From JAGVSR01 sp963742405 (GTDB taxonomy: Bacteria; Pseudomonadota; Alphaproteobacteria; Rhizobiales; Hyphomicrobiaceae): a stretch of 64,000 nucleotides of DNA. The position numbers and the translations under genes were made by a program. Positions within the stretch are counted from its first letter, which is position 1. Each line of letters starts with the position of its first letter. Positions 8,693 through 17,227 of this stretch are shown piece by piece. The stretch lies in contig CAVUMB010000004.1 of NCBI GenBank assembly GCA_963742405.1, positions 62,001 to 126,000 on the forward strand. Reading direction: 5' to 3'. The notes beneath the pieces were generated by a model. It did not search any database. It was not told where the DNA came from and worked only from the letters and a program-made list of their open reading frames with translations.

Positions 8693-8734
8693 TCCGTCGC
8701 GGGGGCGGGCGCTTCGACCGAATAATGAAGCAAT

Positions 8735-8788
8735 GCCACGTCTTGATCCGTGGGCCCCAGTCCTTACATGGGCAACAGGACGTGGGGC
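8735..8788 (+). promoter_or_regulatory. Mutually exclusive hairpins in the folA-hflK gap
   Basis: In the 244-base gap before hflK, CCACG (8736-8740) can pair with CGTGG (8749-8753), and GTCCT (8760-8764) with AGGAC (8777-8781). Alternatively CCACGTC (8736-8742) can pair with GACGTGG (8779-8785), which would disrupt both. Competing pairings of this type are seen in attenuators. The segment could equally be the 3' end of the folA mRNA. No known riboswitch is recognised. Confidence 0.3.
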
Positions 8789-8936
8789 AGCAGTCTGTTT
8801 GCGTCGCGCGGGGGCCTCGCCTATAAGCAGTCGACCCTTTTCCGTGACAACCGTGCTGCTGCAACCATGATCCGGTGCGTCGGCGGCTGGCGTTCACTTC
8901 CATTATCATCAGCGACATCGAGAGGCTTAAAGATCA

Positions 8937-10074
8937 ATGCCCTGGAGCAATCAGAGTGGTGGCGGCGGCTGGAAAGGCGGCTCCGGAGGCGGTGGACCGT
9001 GGGGTCAGGGGCCGCGCGGCGGCGGGGGCGGCGGTGGTCAGCCGCCCGACCTTGAGGAAATTCTGAAACGCGGCCAAGACAAAATGAAACAGGCGATGGG
9101 CGGTGGCGGCGGTGTGCCCGGTCCACTGCTCTTTCTGGCAGCGGCCGTAGCCATCGCGGCCATCTCCTGGAATGCTTTCTTCTTTCGCGTCAATCCCGAT
9201 GAACTCGGCGTCGTGATGCGTTTCGGACAGTTCGTGCGACAGGAGCCGCCCGGCCTGCACTTCAGGCTGCCGTATCCGATTGAAGAAGTTTCGCTGCCCA
9301 AGGTCACTCAGATCCGTTCGACGCAGGTCGGTTTCCGGTCGGGGGGTGAAGGACGCACAATTTCGACGTCATCTGATGTGCGCGAAGAAAGCCTGATGCT
9401 CACGGGCGACGAAAACATCGTCGATATCGATTTCGTGGTGCAGTGGCAGATCCGCGATGCGGCGGAATTCTTGTTCAACATTCAAAACCCTGAGAATACG
9501 GTCAAGGAAGTCGCCGAGAGCGCCATGCGCGAATTGGTTGGGCGAGCCGAAGATTCAGCCGATCCTGACCGATCAGCGGCAACAGATCGCCGCTGAGGTG
9601 CAAAAGCTTCTGCAAGCAACGCTCGACCGCTATAAGTCTGGCATCCAAATCCGCGAAGTTCAGCTTTTGAATGCGACGCCGCCGCCGGAAGTGCGCGAAG
9701 CTTTCCTGGCTGTGCAAGACGCCGCCAACGAGAAGGTGACCTTGAAGAACCAGGCGGATGCGTACGCGAACCGCGTCGTCAATGAAGCCAAGGGCGATGC
9801 GGAACGCATTCTGCAGGCAGCGGAAGGATACAAGCAGCAGACGGTCGCCGAAGCGTCCGGTCAGAGCTCGCGGTTCCTGCAGGTCTACGAGCAGTACAAA
9901 AAAGCTCCAGATGTGACGCGGCAGCGCATGTTCCTCGAAACCATGGAGCGGGTACTGGGCGGCACCGACAAGATTATTCTTGATAACAAGGGTGGACAGG
10001 GCGTCGTGCCGTATCTGCCACTCGACCAACTGCAGCGGCGAACCCCGCCGACCTCCACGACGGGAGGCAACTGA
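8937..10074 (+). CDS. hflK: HflK, membrane protease modulator, split by a +1 frameshift
   Basis: HflK forms, with HflC, a large SPFH (prohibitin-like) cage in the inner membrane that regulates the FtsH protease. The N-terminus is Gly/Trp-rich, typical of HflK, followed by a membrane segment (LLFLAAAVAIAAISWNAFF) and the SPFH domain (NPDELGVVMRFGQFVRQEPPGLHFRLPYP). The frame breaks after MRELVGRA; one extra base near 9549 separates it from KIQPILTDQRQQI in the next frame, which continues to 10074. Corrected length is 378 residues. The ATG at 8937 has GAGAGG upstream. hflC starts two bases after the stop, so the pair is co-transcribed. Confidence 0.92.
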
Positions 10075-10076
10075 TC

Positions 10077-10955
10077 ATGCGGACATTCCTCGCATTTCTG
10101 TTTGTGCTTTTGCTGACCGGTATGGCCGCGCTGTATAGTTCGGCGTTCATCGTGCATCAGAATGAGCAGGCTCTCGTGCTCAGGTTCGGTAAGCCGGTCA
10201 ACGTCATCAGCACGCCCGGTTTGAATTGGAAAATTCCGATCGTCGATACGGTGGATATTTTCGACAAGCGGATTCTGGACCTCGATGCGTCGCCGCAGGA
10301 AGTCACGACGTTGGATCCCAAGCGTCTGGTCGTCGATGCCTTCGCGCGCTACCGTATCGTTGACCCGCTGCAGTTCTATCAGGCCTTGCGCTACGAAGGC
10401 GCGGTCGGCTCACGTCTCGGTCCGATCCTTGAGTTGGCGCTGCGCGGCGTTCTCGGCAGCGTCACCCTCTCCGACATCGTGCGTGACAAGCGCGAGGACT
10501 TGATGGGTCGCATCGCGCAGCAGGTGAATCAGCAGGCCAAGTCGCTCGGCTTGGAAATCGTCGATGTGCGCATCAAACGCGCGGACTTGCCTGAGCAGAA
10601 CGCGCGCACCGTCTTCGACCAGATGAAGGCGGAGCGTGAGCGGGAAGCCGCTGAATTCCGCTCACAGGGTGCAGCAGAGGCCAATCGGCTGCGCGCCACG
10701 GCCGATCGCGAAGTGACAATCATCAAGGCAGAAGCGACGCGAAAGGGCGAGCAATTGCGCGGTGAAGGCGACGCGGAAAGGAACCGCATCTTCGCCGAAG
10801 CCTACAATCAGGACGCAGACTTCTTCGGTTTTTATCGCTCGATGCAGGCCTATGAGCAATCGATCAAGGCCGGTGATACGCGACTTATCCTGTCGCCGGA
10901 CTCGCCGTTCTTCAAGTATTTCAATGATCCTGCGGGCGCCACGCCAAAGCCCTGA
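10077..10955 (+). CDS. hflC: HflC, partner of HflK
   Basis: The 292-residue protein has one N-terminal membrane anchor (FLAFLFVLLLTGMAALYSSAFIV) and an SPFH domain (HQNEQALVLRFGKPVNVISTPGLNWKIP), followed by a long charged coiled coil rich in Glu, Arg and Ala (about 180-250) and the ending FFKYFNDP typical of HflC. With HflK it surrounds FtsH and limits its access to membrane substrates. It is intact, two bases after hflK, and followed by the DUF2065 gene, as in many proteobacteria. Confidence 0.96.
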   Translation: MRTFLAFLFVLLLTGMAALYSSAFIVHQNEQALVLRFGKPVNVISTPGLNWKIPIVDTVDIFDKRILDLDASPQEVTTLDPKRLVVDAFARYRIVDPLQFYQALRYEGAVGSRLGPILELALRGVLGSVTLSDIVRDKREDLMGRIAQQVNQQAKSLGLEIVDVRIKRADLPEQNARTVFDQMKAEREREAAEFRSQGAAEANRLRATADREVTIIKAEATRKGEQLRGEGDAERNRIFAEAYNQDADFFGFYRSMQAYEQSIKAGDTRLILSPDSPFFKYFNDPAGATPKP

Positions 10956-10978
10956 GACGGTGATGACGAGAATGCCAA

Positions 10979-11185
10979 GTGAAGCCGACGGCCCCGGGGA
11001 TGAGTGATCTCATCGTCGGGGCCGGTCTTGTTCTCATTTTCGAAGGACTGCTGTGGGCGCTGGCTCCGGACATGGCCCGCCGGCTGCTCGAAATGGCAAA
11101 TCAAACCGCGCCAGCAACATTGCGGGCGGCGGGCTGGGTGGCCGTTGCGACTGGACTAATATTGGTCTGGCTCGTCCGTGCTTAA
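10979..11185 (+). CDS. DUF2065 small membrane protein (YjeT-like)
   Basis: A 61-68 residue protein with two hydrophobic helices (DLIVGAGLVLIFEGLLWALAPDMA, and LRAAGWVAVATGLILVWLVR). The sequence matches the DUF2065/YjeT pattern, often found right after hflC; its function is unknown. Homologues usually start at MSDLIV, which would be the ATG at 11000, but a G-run abuts that codon directly. The GTG at 10979 has a GAG about nine bases upstream and is given here. The start is therefore uncertain. Confidence 0.8.
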   Translation: MKPTAPGMSDLIVGAGLVLIFEGLLWALAPDMARRLLEMANQTAPATLRAAGWVAVATGLILVWLVRA

Positions 11186-11324
11186 ACGTGCGGTGTGCTC
11201 GCGTGTGCGGCTGAAAAGACGCCTGCGTTGACTTGAGCGCCGGGCCGATCACAATAGGTGTCGCTTGCGCCGGCGATGATATCCAGTTCAGATCATCCGG
11301 GCGGCCTTTTTTCGGGAGACATGC

Positions 11325-12806
11325 ATGCGTTGGACGACACGGGGTCTGCAACGATCGGCGACATGCGCGCTGCTGTCGCTTGCGATTGTCGGGGCCGTCG
11401 GTCTGGCTTCGCTGCCGGTGGCCGCGTTTCGCGACGGGCCGCAGTCCGTCGCGCCGCTGGCTGAAAAATTGTCAGACGCGGTCGTGAACATCTCCACGAC
11501 ACAAGTCGCGAAGTCGCCCGAGGGAGTTCCACTGCCGAAGGTTCCGAAGGGATCGCCGTTCGAGGACTTCTTCGAGGAGTTTTTCAACAAGCGCGGCGGC
11601 CGCAATGCGCCGCAGGATCGCAAGGTCTCGTCGCTGGGTTCGGGTTTCGTCATCGACGGCGTCGAAGGTCTGATCGTGACCAACAACCATGTCATCGAGG
11701 GTGCCGACGAAATCGTCATCAACTTTCACGACGGTACGAAGCTGAAAGTCGACAAGGTCATCGGCAAGGACAGCAAGGCAGATGTTGCCCTGTTGAAAGT
11801 GACGCCGAAGACACCGCTCAAATCTGTTGCTTTCGGTTCGTCTGGCAACATGAAGGTCGGCGACTGGGTGATGGCTATCGGAAATCCGTTTGGGCTCGGC
11901 GGCACCGTGACCGTCGGCATCATCTCGGCTAAGCAGCGTGACATCAATGCCGGGCCATACGACGACTTCATTCAGACGGACGCCGCTATCAACCGTGGCA
12001 ATTCGGGCGGCCCACTGTTCAACTTGGACGGCGAAGTCATTGGTGTGAACACCGCCATCATATCGCCGACCGGGGGGTCGATCGGGATCGGCTTTGCGGT
12101 GCCCTCCGATACGGTGCAGTCGGTCGTGCTGCAGTTGAAAGAGTTCGGTGAGGTGCGCCGCGGCTGGCTTGGCGTCAAGATCCAGACCGTATCGGAAGAC
12201 ATCGCCGAGAGCCTCGGGGTTGCGGAGAATATGGGCGCGCTCGTCAGTGGTATTACTCCCGAAGGTCCGGCGGCGAAGGGTGGCGTTCTGCCGGGCGATG
12301 TGATTTTAAAATTTGACGGTAAAGACGTTTCGACGATGCGCGGGTTGCCGCGTCTTGTGGCGCAAGCGCCGATCGGCAAGTCGGTCGATGTGGAAATTCT
12401 GCGCGGCGGCGAAAAGAAGACGGTTCAGGTTCTGGTTGGACGTCTTGAGGAAGAAGACGACGTGGCGGAGGCGGCCGCGCCCGAGTCGAAGGATGAGGAG
12501 CCGGCGAAACCTGAATCCGTGCTTGGCCTCTCGGTCACGCCCCTCACGGACGAACTGCGCTCGCAATTGGGTTTTGACAAGAAGGTGAAGGGTCTGTTGG
12601 TGACGGGCATTGACGCCGACAGCCCCGCTTCGGGTAAAAACCTGAAACTGGGTGACGTGATCGTCGAAGCGCAGCAAAATCCAGTCGTGTCGGTCGGAGA
12701 TTTGACCGGGGCCATAGATAAGGTGAAGAAAGCCGGTGGGCGGCAGGTTCTGATGCTGGTGGAGGATTCCAAAGGCGATACGCGGTTCGTGGCGTTGCCG
12801 CTATAA
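11325..12806 (+). CDS. DegP/Do-family periplasmic serine protease
   Basis: The 493-residue precursor starts with a signal peptide (to about residue 35, cleaved near AAF). The trypsin-like domain carries the catalytic triad: His122 in NNHVIEG, Asp153 in ADVALLKV and Ser227 in GNSGGPLF. Two PDZ domains follow (about 255-370 and 400-490), with an acidic linker (EEEDDVAEAAAPESKDEE) between. Family members degrade or refold misfolded periplasmic and outer-membrane proteins. GGGAG six bases before the ATG supports the start. The position after hflKC and DUF2065 is common in alphaproteobacteria, where the whole segment serves envelope quality control. Confidence 0.95.
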   Translation: MRWTTRGLQRSATCALLSLAIVGAVGLASLPVAAFRDGPQSVAPLAEKLSDAVVNISTTQVAKSPEGVPLPKVPKGSPFEDFFEEFFNKRGGRNAPQDRKVSSLGSGFVIDGVEGLIVTNNHVIEGADEIVINFHDGTKLKVDKVIGKDSKADVALLKVTPKTPLKSVAFGSSGNMKVGDWVMAIGNPFGLGGTVTVGIISAKQRDINAGPYDDFIQTDAAINRGNSGGPLFNLDGEVIGVNTAIISPTGGSIGIGFAVPSDTVQSVVLQLKEFGEVRRGWLGVKIQTVSEDIAESLGVAENMGALVSGITPEGPAAKGGVLPGDVILKFDGKDVSTMRGLPRLVAQAPIGKSVDVEILRGGEKKTVQVLVGRLEEEDDVAEAAAPESKDEEPAKPESVLGLSVTPLTDELRSQLGFDKKVKGLLVTGIDADSPASGKNLKLGDVIVEAQQNPVVSVGDLTGAIDKVKKAGGRQVLMLVEDSKGDTRFVALPL

Positions 12807-12934
12807 TCCCGCGTGACGCCTACGCCCAGAACAGCTTGCAACCGCCGTGCTCTGCACTTGCCACTAGGCATCAGCAGTCATGGGGGCTAAACAGCAATTT
12901 CGTTAGATGACCCCACGCCCGGAGGGACGAGGCC

Positions 12935-13651
12935 TTGTCCGACCGCCATCCCAGTCTGCTCGACACCATTCTCGATATCTTCGTGCCGATCCATGCGGAC
13001 GGTCATAAGTTTGTCGCCATCGGACTGGTCGTTACGCTCGTCGGATTTTTTCTTTGGGATCCGCTCGGCTGGATTGCTGCCGGGATCACGGCTTGGATCT
13101 GTTATTTTTTCCGCGACCCCGATCGGGTGACGCCTCTGCGCGACGGCCTTGTCATTTCACCGGCAGACGGTCGGGTGTCGTTGATCGAAAAAGTGCGGCC
13201 GCCTAAAGAACTGGGACTGGGAGACGAAGAGCGCGTTCGCGTGTCGGTGTTCCTGTCGGTGTTCGACGTGCACATCAATCGCGCTCCCGTCGCAGGTCGA
13301 ATCAAACGGTCGGTCTATATCCCGGGTGCCTTTCTCAACGCCGCCCTGGACAAGGCCAGCGAAGACAATGAGCGGCGCGCGCTCGTGATCGAAACGGCCG
13401 GGGGTGCTGAAATCGGCGTCGTGCAAATTGCGGGCCTCGTTGCTCGGCGGATTGTCACGTTTTCGCAAGAAGGCGATACGGTGGGTGTAGGCCAGCGTTT
13501 CGGCCTGATTCGGTTTGGATCGCGCGTCGATACGTTTCTGCCGCCGGGGCACGGTCCACTCGTCGCCGTCGGACAGCGGGCAATAGCCGGTGAAACGGTG
13601 TTGGCTGATTTGAAGTCGTCGGAGCCGGAGCGGGAAGCGCGCCGGGTTTGA
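12935..13651 (+). CDS. psd: Phosphatidylserine decarboxylase, archaeal/alphaproteobacterial type
   Basis: The 238-residue proenzyme converts phosphatidylserine to phosphatidylethanolamine. It has two N-terminal membrane segments, FFRDPDRVTP, SPADGRV, the conserved VFDVHINRAPVAG, and the self-cleavage site in RFGSRVD, where Gly-Ser hydrolysis creates the pyruvoyl group. This is the short form without the long E. coli N-terminus. The start is a TTG at 12935, chosen because GGAGG lies nine bases upstream (12921-12925) and no ATG fits. pssA follows about 100 bases later, so the two consecutive enzymes of the pathway are neighbours. Confidence 0.95.
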   Translation: MSDRHPSLLDTILDIFVPIHADGHKFVAIGLVVTLVGFFLWDPLGWIAAGITAWICYFFRDPDRVTPLRDGLVISPADGRVSLIEKVRPPKELGLGDEERVRVSVFLSVFDVHINRAPVAGRIKRSVYIPGAFLNAALDKASEDNERRALVIETAGGAEIGVVQIAGLVARRIVTFSQEGDTVGVGQRFGLIRFGSRVDTFLPPGHGPLVAVGQRAIAGETVLADLKSSEPEREARRV

Positions 13652-13754
13652 ACCAAGAGTTCCAGGCGTGGTGAGGGTTTCTCAATCATGCCCTGACAAG
13701 GTTCATTGACGGCAAGTCGCGCCGGTTTGACCCGGCCCGCGGTTGGAGGCGAGC

Positions 13755-14651
13755 ATGGATCCCGAACTGCCGCAGATTGAAAAAGAGATCACGCGACGCC
13801 GTCGGCGCCGCATGTTTTCGCATTCGCGTATTCCGGTGCGGATGCTGGTGCCCAATTTCTTTACGCTGCTCGGGTTGTGCGCGGGGCTAACGTCGATCCG
13901 AATGTCGATCGAGGAGCGCTGGGATGTTGCGCTTGCGGCTATCGTGTTCGCGGCCATGCTCGATGGTATCGACGGCCGGGTGGCGCGCTTGCTCAAGGCC
14001 TCATCGCGGTTCGGTGCCGAACTCGATAGTCTGGCGGATTTCGTGAACTTCGGGGTGGCTCCCGCCATTCTGCTCTTCACCTGGGGACTGGTCGACATCA
14101 AGAGCATTGGCTGGATTTGCGTCATGATGTTCGCGTTGGCGTCCGCGCTGCGATTGGCGCGGTTCAATGTGGCGGTCGACGAAGAAAAGCCCAAATGGCA
14201 ATCGAACTTTTTTACCGGCATGCCCACACCCGCCGCCGCGATCGTTGTTCTGTTGCCGTTCTATCTTGGCAATCTTGGTCTTGATGCCAACGCATCGCGC
14301 GTCGCGATGAGCGTTGTGCTGCTGTATACAGTGTTGATCGCTGTGATGATGGTATCGACCATCCCGACGTATTCGGGCAAGCTACTGGGAGAGCGCATCC
14401 GGCGTGAGTGGGTGCTGCCGATTTTCATCGTCGCCATCGGACTGGTGGCCTGTCTTGTGACTTACCCGTACGAGACGCTGGCGATTGCATCCGTGAGCTA
14501 TCTTGCCTTTATTCCATTGAGCTGGCGCAGGTTTGTCGCCAAAGAACGGGCAAGCCAAGCGGACCCGGCTGCTGGTGCGGCGTCGAACGCGACTGGAGTA
14601 CCGGAGACGGCCCGCGTCATCGACCTGCGCCCGATCGAGCCGAAGCGCTGA
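13755..14651 (+). CDS. pssA: CDP-diacylglycerol--serine O-phosphatidyltransferase
   Basis: The 298-residue integral membrane enzyme makes phosphatidylserine from CDP-diacylglycerol and serine. The CDP-alcohol phosphatidyltransferase signature is complete: DGIDGRVARLL followed by FGAELDSLAD, with the three catalytic aspartates. About eight hydrophobic segments follow the Arg-rich cytosolic N-terminus. The ATG at 13755 has GGAGG five bases upstream and is preferred to the TTG at 13743. Its product is the substrate of Psd, encoded just upstream. Confidence 0.95.
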   Translation: MDPELPQIEKEITRRRRRRMFSHSRIPVRMLVPNFFTLLGLCAGLTSIRMSIEERWDVALAAIVFAAMLDGIDGRVARLLKASSRFGAELDSLADFVNFGVAPAILLFTWGLVDIKSIGWICVMMFALASALRLARFNVAVDEEKPKWQSNFFTGMPTPAAAIVVLLPFYLGNLGLDANASRVAMSVVLLYTVLIAVMMVSTIPTYSGKLLGERIRREWVLPIFIVAIGLVACLVTYPYETLAIASVSYLAFIPLSWRRFVAKERASQADPAAGAASNATGVPETARVIDLRPIEPKR

Positions 14652-14665
14652 AGGCAGAGCACAGC

Positions 14666-15217
14666 ATGCACGTCGAAGAGCTCGCTATCCCGGAAGTGAA
14701 GCTCGTGATGCCGCGCCGCTTTGCGGACGCGCGCGGATTTTTCTCAGAGACATTCCACGAGCGGAACTGGAGGGAAGCAGGCTTTGCGGCTCTTTTCGTT
14801 CAAGACAATCACGCCTATTCGGTCGACAGGGGCGTTGTGCGCGGCCTGCATTTCCAATTGCCGCCGGCGCAGCAAGACAAATTGATCCGCGTGACGCGCG
14901 GGTCCATTCTCGATGTGGCGGTCGATATCCGGCGCGGTTCGCCGACGTTCGGGCAGCATGTGACGGCAGTCATCTCGGCGGAGAATTGGCGGCAGATCTG
15001 GGTGCCTGCGGGTTTCGCCCATGGCTACGTCACGCTCGAGGAGCACACGGAGGTCATCTACAAGGTGACGAACCACTATGCGCCGTCGCTGGATCGCGGA
15101 CTACGCTGGAACGACCCGGCGCTGCAAATCGATTGGGGCATCGGTGAAGCAGCGGCCATCCTTTCCGACAAGGATCGAAAACAGCCGATGCTGGCCGACG
15201 CACCTGACCTGTTTTGA
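14666..15217 (+). CDS. rfbC: dTDP-4-dehydrorhamnose 3,5-epimerase
   Basis: The 183-residue cupin-fold enzyme shows RfbC signatures: PRRFADARGFFSETF, FVQDNHAYS, GVVRGLHFQ, the LIRVTRGSILDVAVDIR strand with catalytic residues, and WVPAGFAHGYVTLEE. It carries out the double epimerisation leading to dTDP-L-rhamnose. The gene stands alone: rfbA, rfbB and rfbD are not in the window, although an EPS locus lies 10 kb downstream. The start is the ATG at 14666, fifteen bases after pssA. It converges on the ATPase gene with five bases between stops. Confidence 0.92.
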   Translation: MHVEELAIPEVKLVMPRRFADARGFFSETFHERNWREAGFAALFVQDNHAYSVDRGVVRGLHFQLPPAQQDKLIRVTRGSILDVAVDIRRGSPTFGQHVTAVISAENWRQIWVPAGFAHGYVTLEEHTEVIYKVTNHYAPSLDRGLRWNDPALQIDWGIGEAAAILSDKDRKQPMLADAPDLF

Positions 15218-15222
15218 CGAGT

Positions 15223-17214
15223 TCAGCGCGGCGCGTTCGGTCGCAGCAAGCGCTCGCGTAAGGAGAGGCGATCACCACTCACTGGTGCTGCGGCGGATGG
15301 CTGGGCTGCCGGCGCTGCCGGGGCCGTTTCGCGACGCAGATTTCCGCCGCCGGCTGCGGGGCGCGATCCGCCATGCGACGCGTGATTGCCGGCAAACTGC
15401 GGTGCATTTGGCGCTGGTCTCACAGGCGTGGTGCCGCGAGGGGCGGGCTCGGCGGTATCCACCGCGTCGGTGCGAGGCGTACCAAAGTGCATCGTATCGG
15501 CAAGCATCGCAGCCTGGTGGTTTGTGTCGACGCCGCTGCCGGTTCCCGCGGTGCGCCAGCGTTCGACGACCTGATCGAGAAAATTCTCGTCGCCGACCGA
15601 ACTCTGCCATTTCTCGGAGAATTTCGCGGTCGAAGAGCGCGGTAGGCGATCCCGCGGCAACTCATCGAATTTGATGCGCACTGGGAGAGCCACGCCGTCG
15701 CCAAATGCAAGCGCTTCGCGTTGGCCGAGAGCGGGCAGGAATTCGAGCAGACCCGAGCCGGTGTCGGAAATGGCGGACGAGACGATGGCCTGGTCGCGGT
15801 CATTCGACATGCGCAGAGCGAAGACGGTGTTGCACTGGGAAAGGATTGTCGGGTCGATCTCTGCCGGGCGCTGCGTGACGATGCACAGGGACGCTCCGTA
15901 TTTACGGCCTTCCTTGGCGATCTTGGCGATGGCGCGCTTGCACGGCTCGAACCCCGCAGTGGCGTTCAGCGGAACGTAGCGGTGGGCTTCCTCGCACACG
16001 AGTGTCACGGGTACCTTGCCTTCGCTCCAGAGCGCGAAGTCGAATGTCATTCGGCACAGAACCGAGACGACAACGTTGACGATCTCGGTTGGGATTCCGG
16101 TCAATTCGAGAATGGTGATCGGCTTGCCCTGGACCGGGACGCGGAAGATGCGGGACAAAATTTGCGCCATGCCGTCATAAACGGTCAGAGAGCCGAACAT
16201 GAAGGCGTAGCGGCCATCCTGTGAGATGGTGTCGATACGCGAGCGCAGATTGCGATAGGGAGCGAGGTCGCGCTTGTTTTCGAGCTTGCCCATCCGTTCG
16301 TCGATGAGACCGGTCAAATCCGAAATGCGATAGGGCACCGGTGTGTCGACCGTAAAGCGGCCGTGATCGAGGACTCCGCGGCGTACCTTCTGATTGTCGG
16401 CGGCGCGGCCGGCTGCATAGCGGCTCTTCGCAAGCGGGATCAACTCCTGGAGAATTTCGATTTCGTGCTTGCGCTCGGGATCGCCAACGAGAACTTCGAT
16501 GGCCTCTTCGAAGTTCAGCAGCCACAGCGGCAGCTGCATGTTCCACGGGCTGATGACTTCGGCGAGTTCACCGAATGCGGTGGCATATTCATTGTGCGGA
16601 TCCAGCAGCACAATGTGAGCGGCGGGATGCTGGTCGAGGATGGAGCGCAAGATCAGCGCGGTGGTGCATGATTTGCCTGTTCCGGTCGTGCCCAGAATTG
16701 CAAAGTGCTTGCCGAGCAGATCATCGATGCGGACGCGGGCGTCGATTGTCTGGTCTTGGCGGATGCAGCCGACTCGGACGGAACGCGTGTCGCTGCCAGA
16801 GAATGCGAGTGTCAACTCCGCTTTGCTCGCAACGCGCACACGGTCGCCGAGGCCGGGGTACACGGTGACGCCGCGGTTGAATGTGGCCGCCGTACCGTTT
16901 GCATTGCGCCAGAGCTCGCCGACCAAGCCAAGTTCCGCGATCCAGATTTCGTTGTCGCCGTCACGCTGGGCGGGCACTGGCACGCTGAGAGCCGATACGA
17001 TGGCCAGCACGACCGTGTTGGCCGTATCGATCGCCAGCAGCGTGCCCATCTCGGGTCGATCCTGGATATTGCGGATTGTCCCGTCTTTAGGCGTGTCCAG
17101 CAATACGATCGTTTTCGATCCAGTCACGGAGACGATACGGCCAATCGAGCCATCGAAGCCCTTAAGCGCAACTTTTTGCGCACCTGAAACGGGGTTTTGC
17201 ATGATCTCTTTCAT
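15223..17214 (-). CDS. HerA-like (DUF87) ATPase
   Basis: About 663 residues. An N-terminal beta-barrel region resembles the HAS domain of HerA-type ATPases. It is followed by the Walker A motif GTTGTGKS, a Walker B region VTLVCEEAHRY and the downstream VTQRPAEIDPTILSQCNT typical of HerA/FtsK-like hexameric DNA translocases. The C-terminal 100 residues are Pro/Ala-rich and probably disordered. HerA normally partners with the nuclease NurA, but no NurA is nearby; instead a histidine kinase lies 13 bases upstream on the same strand. The start at 17214 is chosen because earlier in-frame ATGs overlap the kinase and AAGGA lies ten bases upstream. The biological role is not known. Confidence 0.85.
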   Translation of the reverse strand: MKEIMQNPVSGAQKVALKGFDGSIGRIVSVTGSKTIVLLDTPKDGTIRNIQDRPEMGTLLAIDTANTVVLAIVSALSVPVPAQRDGDNEIWIAELGLVGELWRNANGTAATFNRGVTVYPGLGDRVRVASKAELTLAFSGSDTRSVRVGCIRQDQTIDARVRIDDLLGKHFAILGTTGTGKSCTTALILRSILDQHPAAHIVLLDPHNEYATAFGELAEVISPWNMQLPLWLLNFEEAIEVLVGDPERKHEIEILQELIPLAKSRYAAGRAADNQKVRRGVLDHGRFTVDTPVPYRISDLTGLIDERMGKLENKRDLAPYRNLRSRIDTISQDGRYAFMFGSLTVYDGMAQILSRIFRVPVQGKPITILELTGIPTEIVNVVVSVLCRMTFDFALWSEGKVPVTLVCEEAHRYVPLNATAGFEPCKRAIAKIAKEGRKYGASLCIVTQRPAEIDPTILSQCNTVFALRMSNDRDQAIVSSAISDTGSGLLEFLPALGQREALAFGDGVALPVRIKFDELPRDRLPRSSTAKFSEKWQSSVGDENFLDQVVERWRTAGTGSGVDTNHQAAMLADTMHFGTPRTDAVDTAEPAPRGTTPVRPAPNAPQFAGNHASHGGSRPAAGGGNLRRETAPAAPAAQPSAAAPVSGDRLSLRERLLRPNAPR

Positions 17215-17227
17215 TGCCCTTCGGTCC

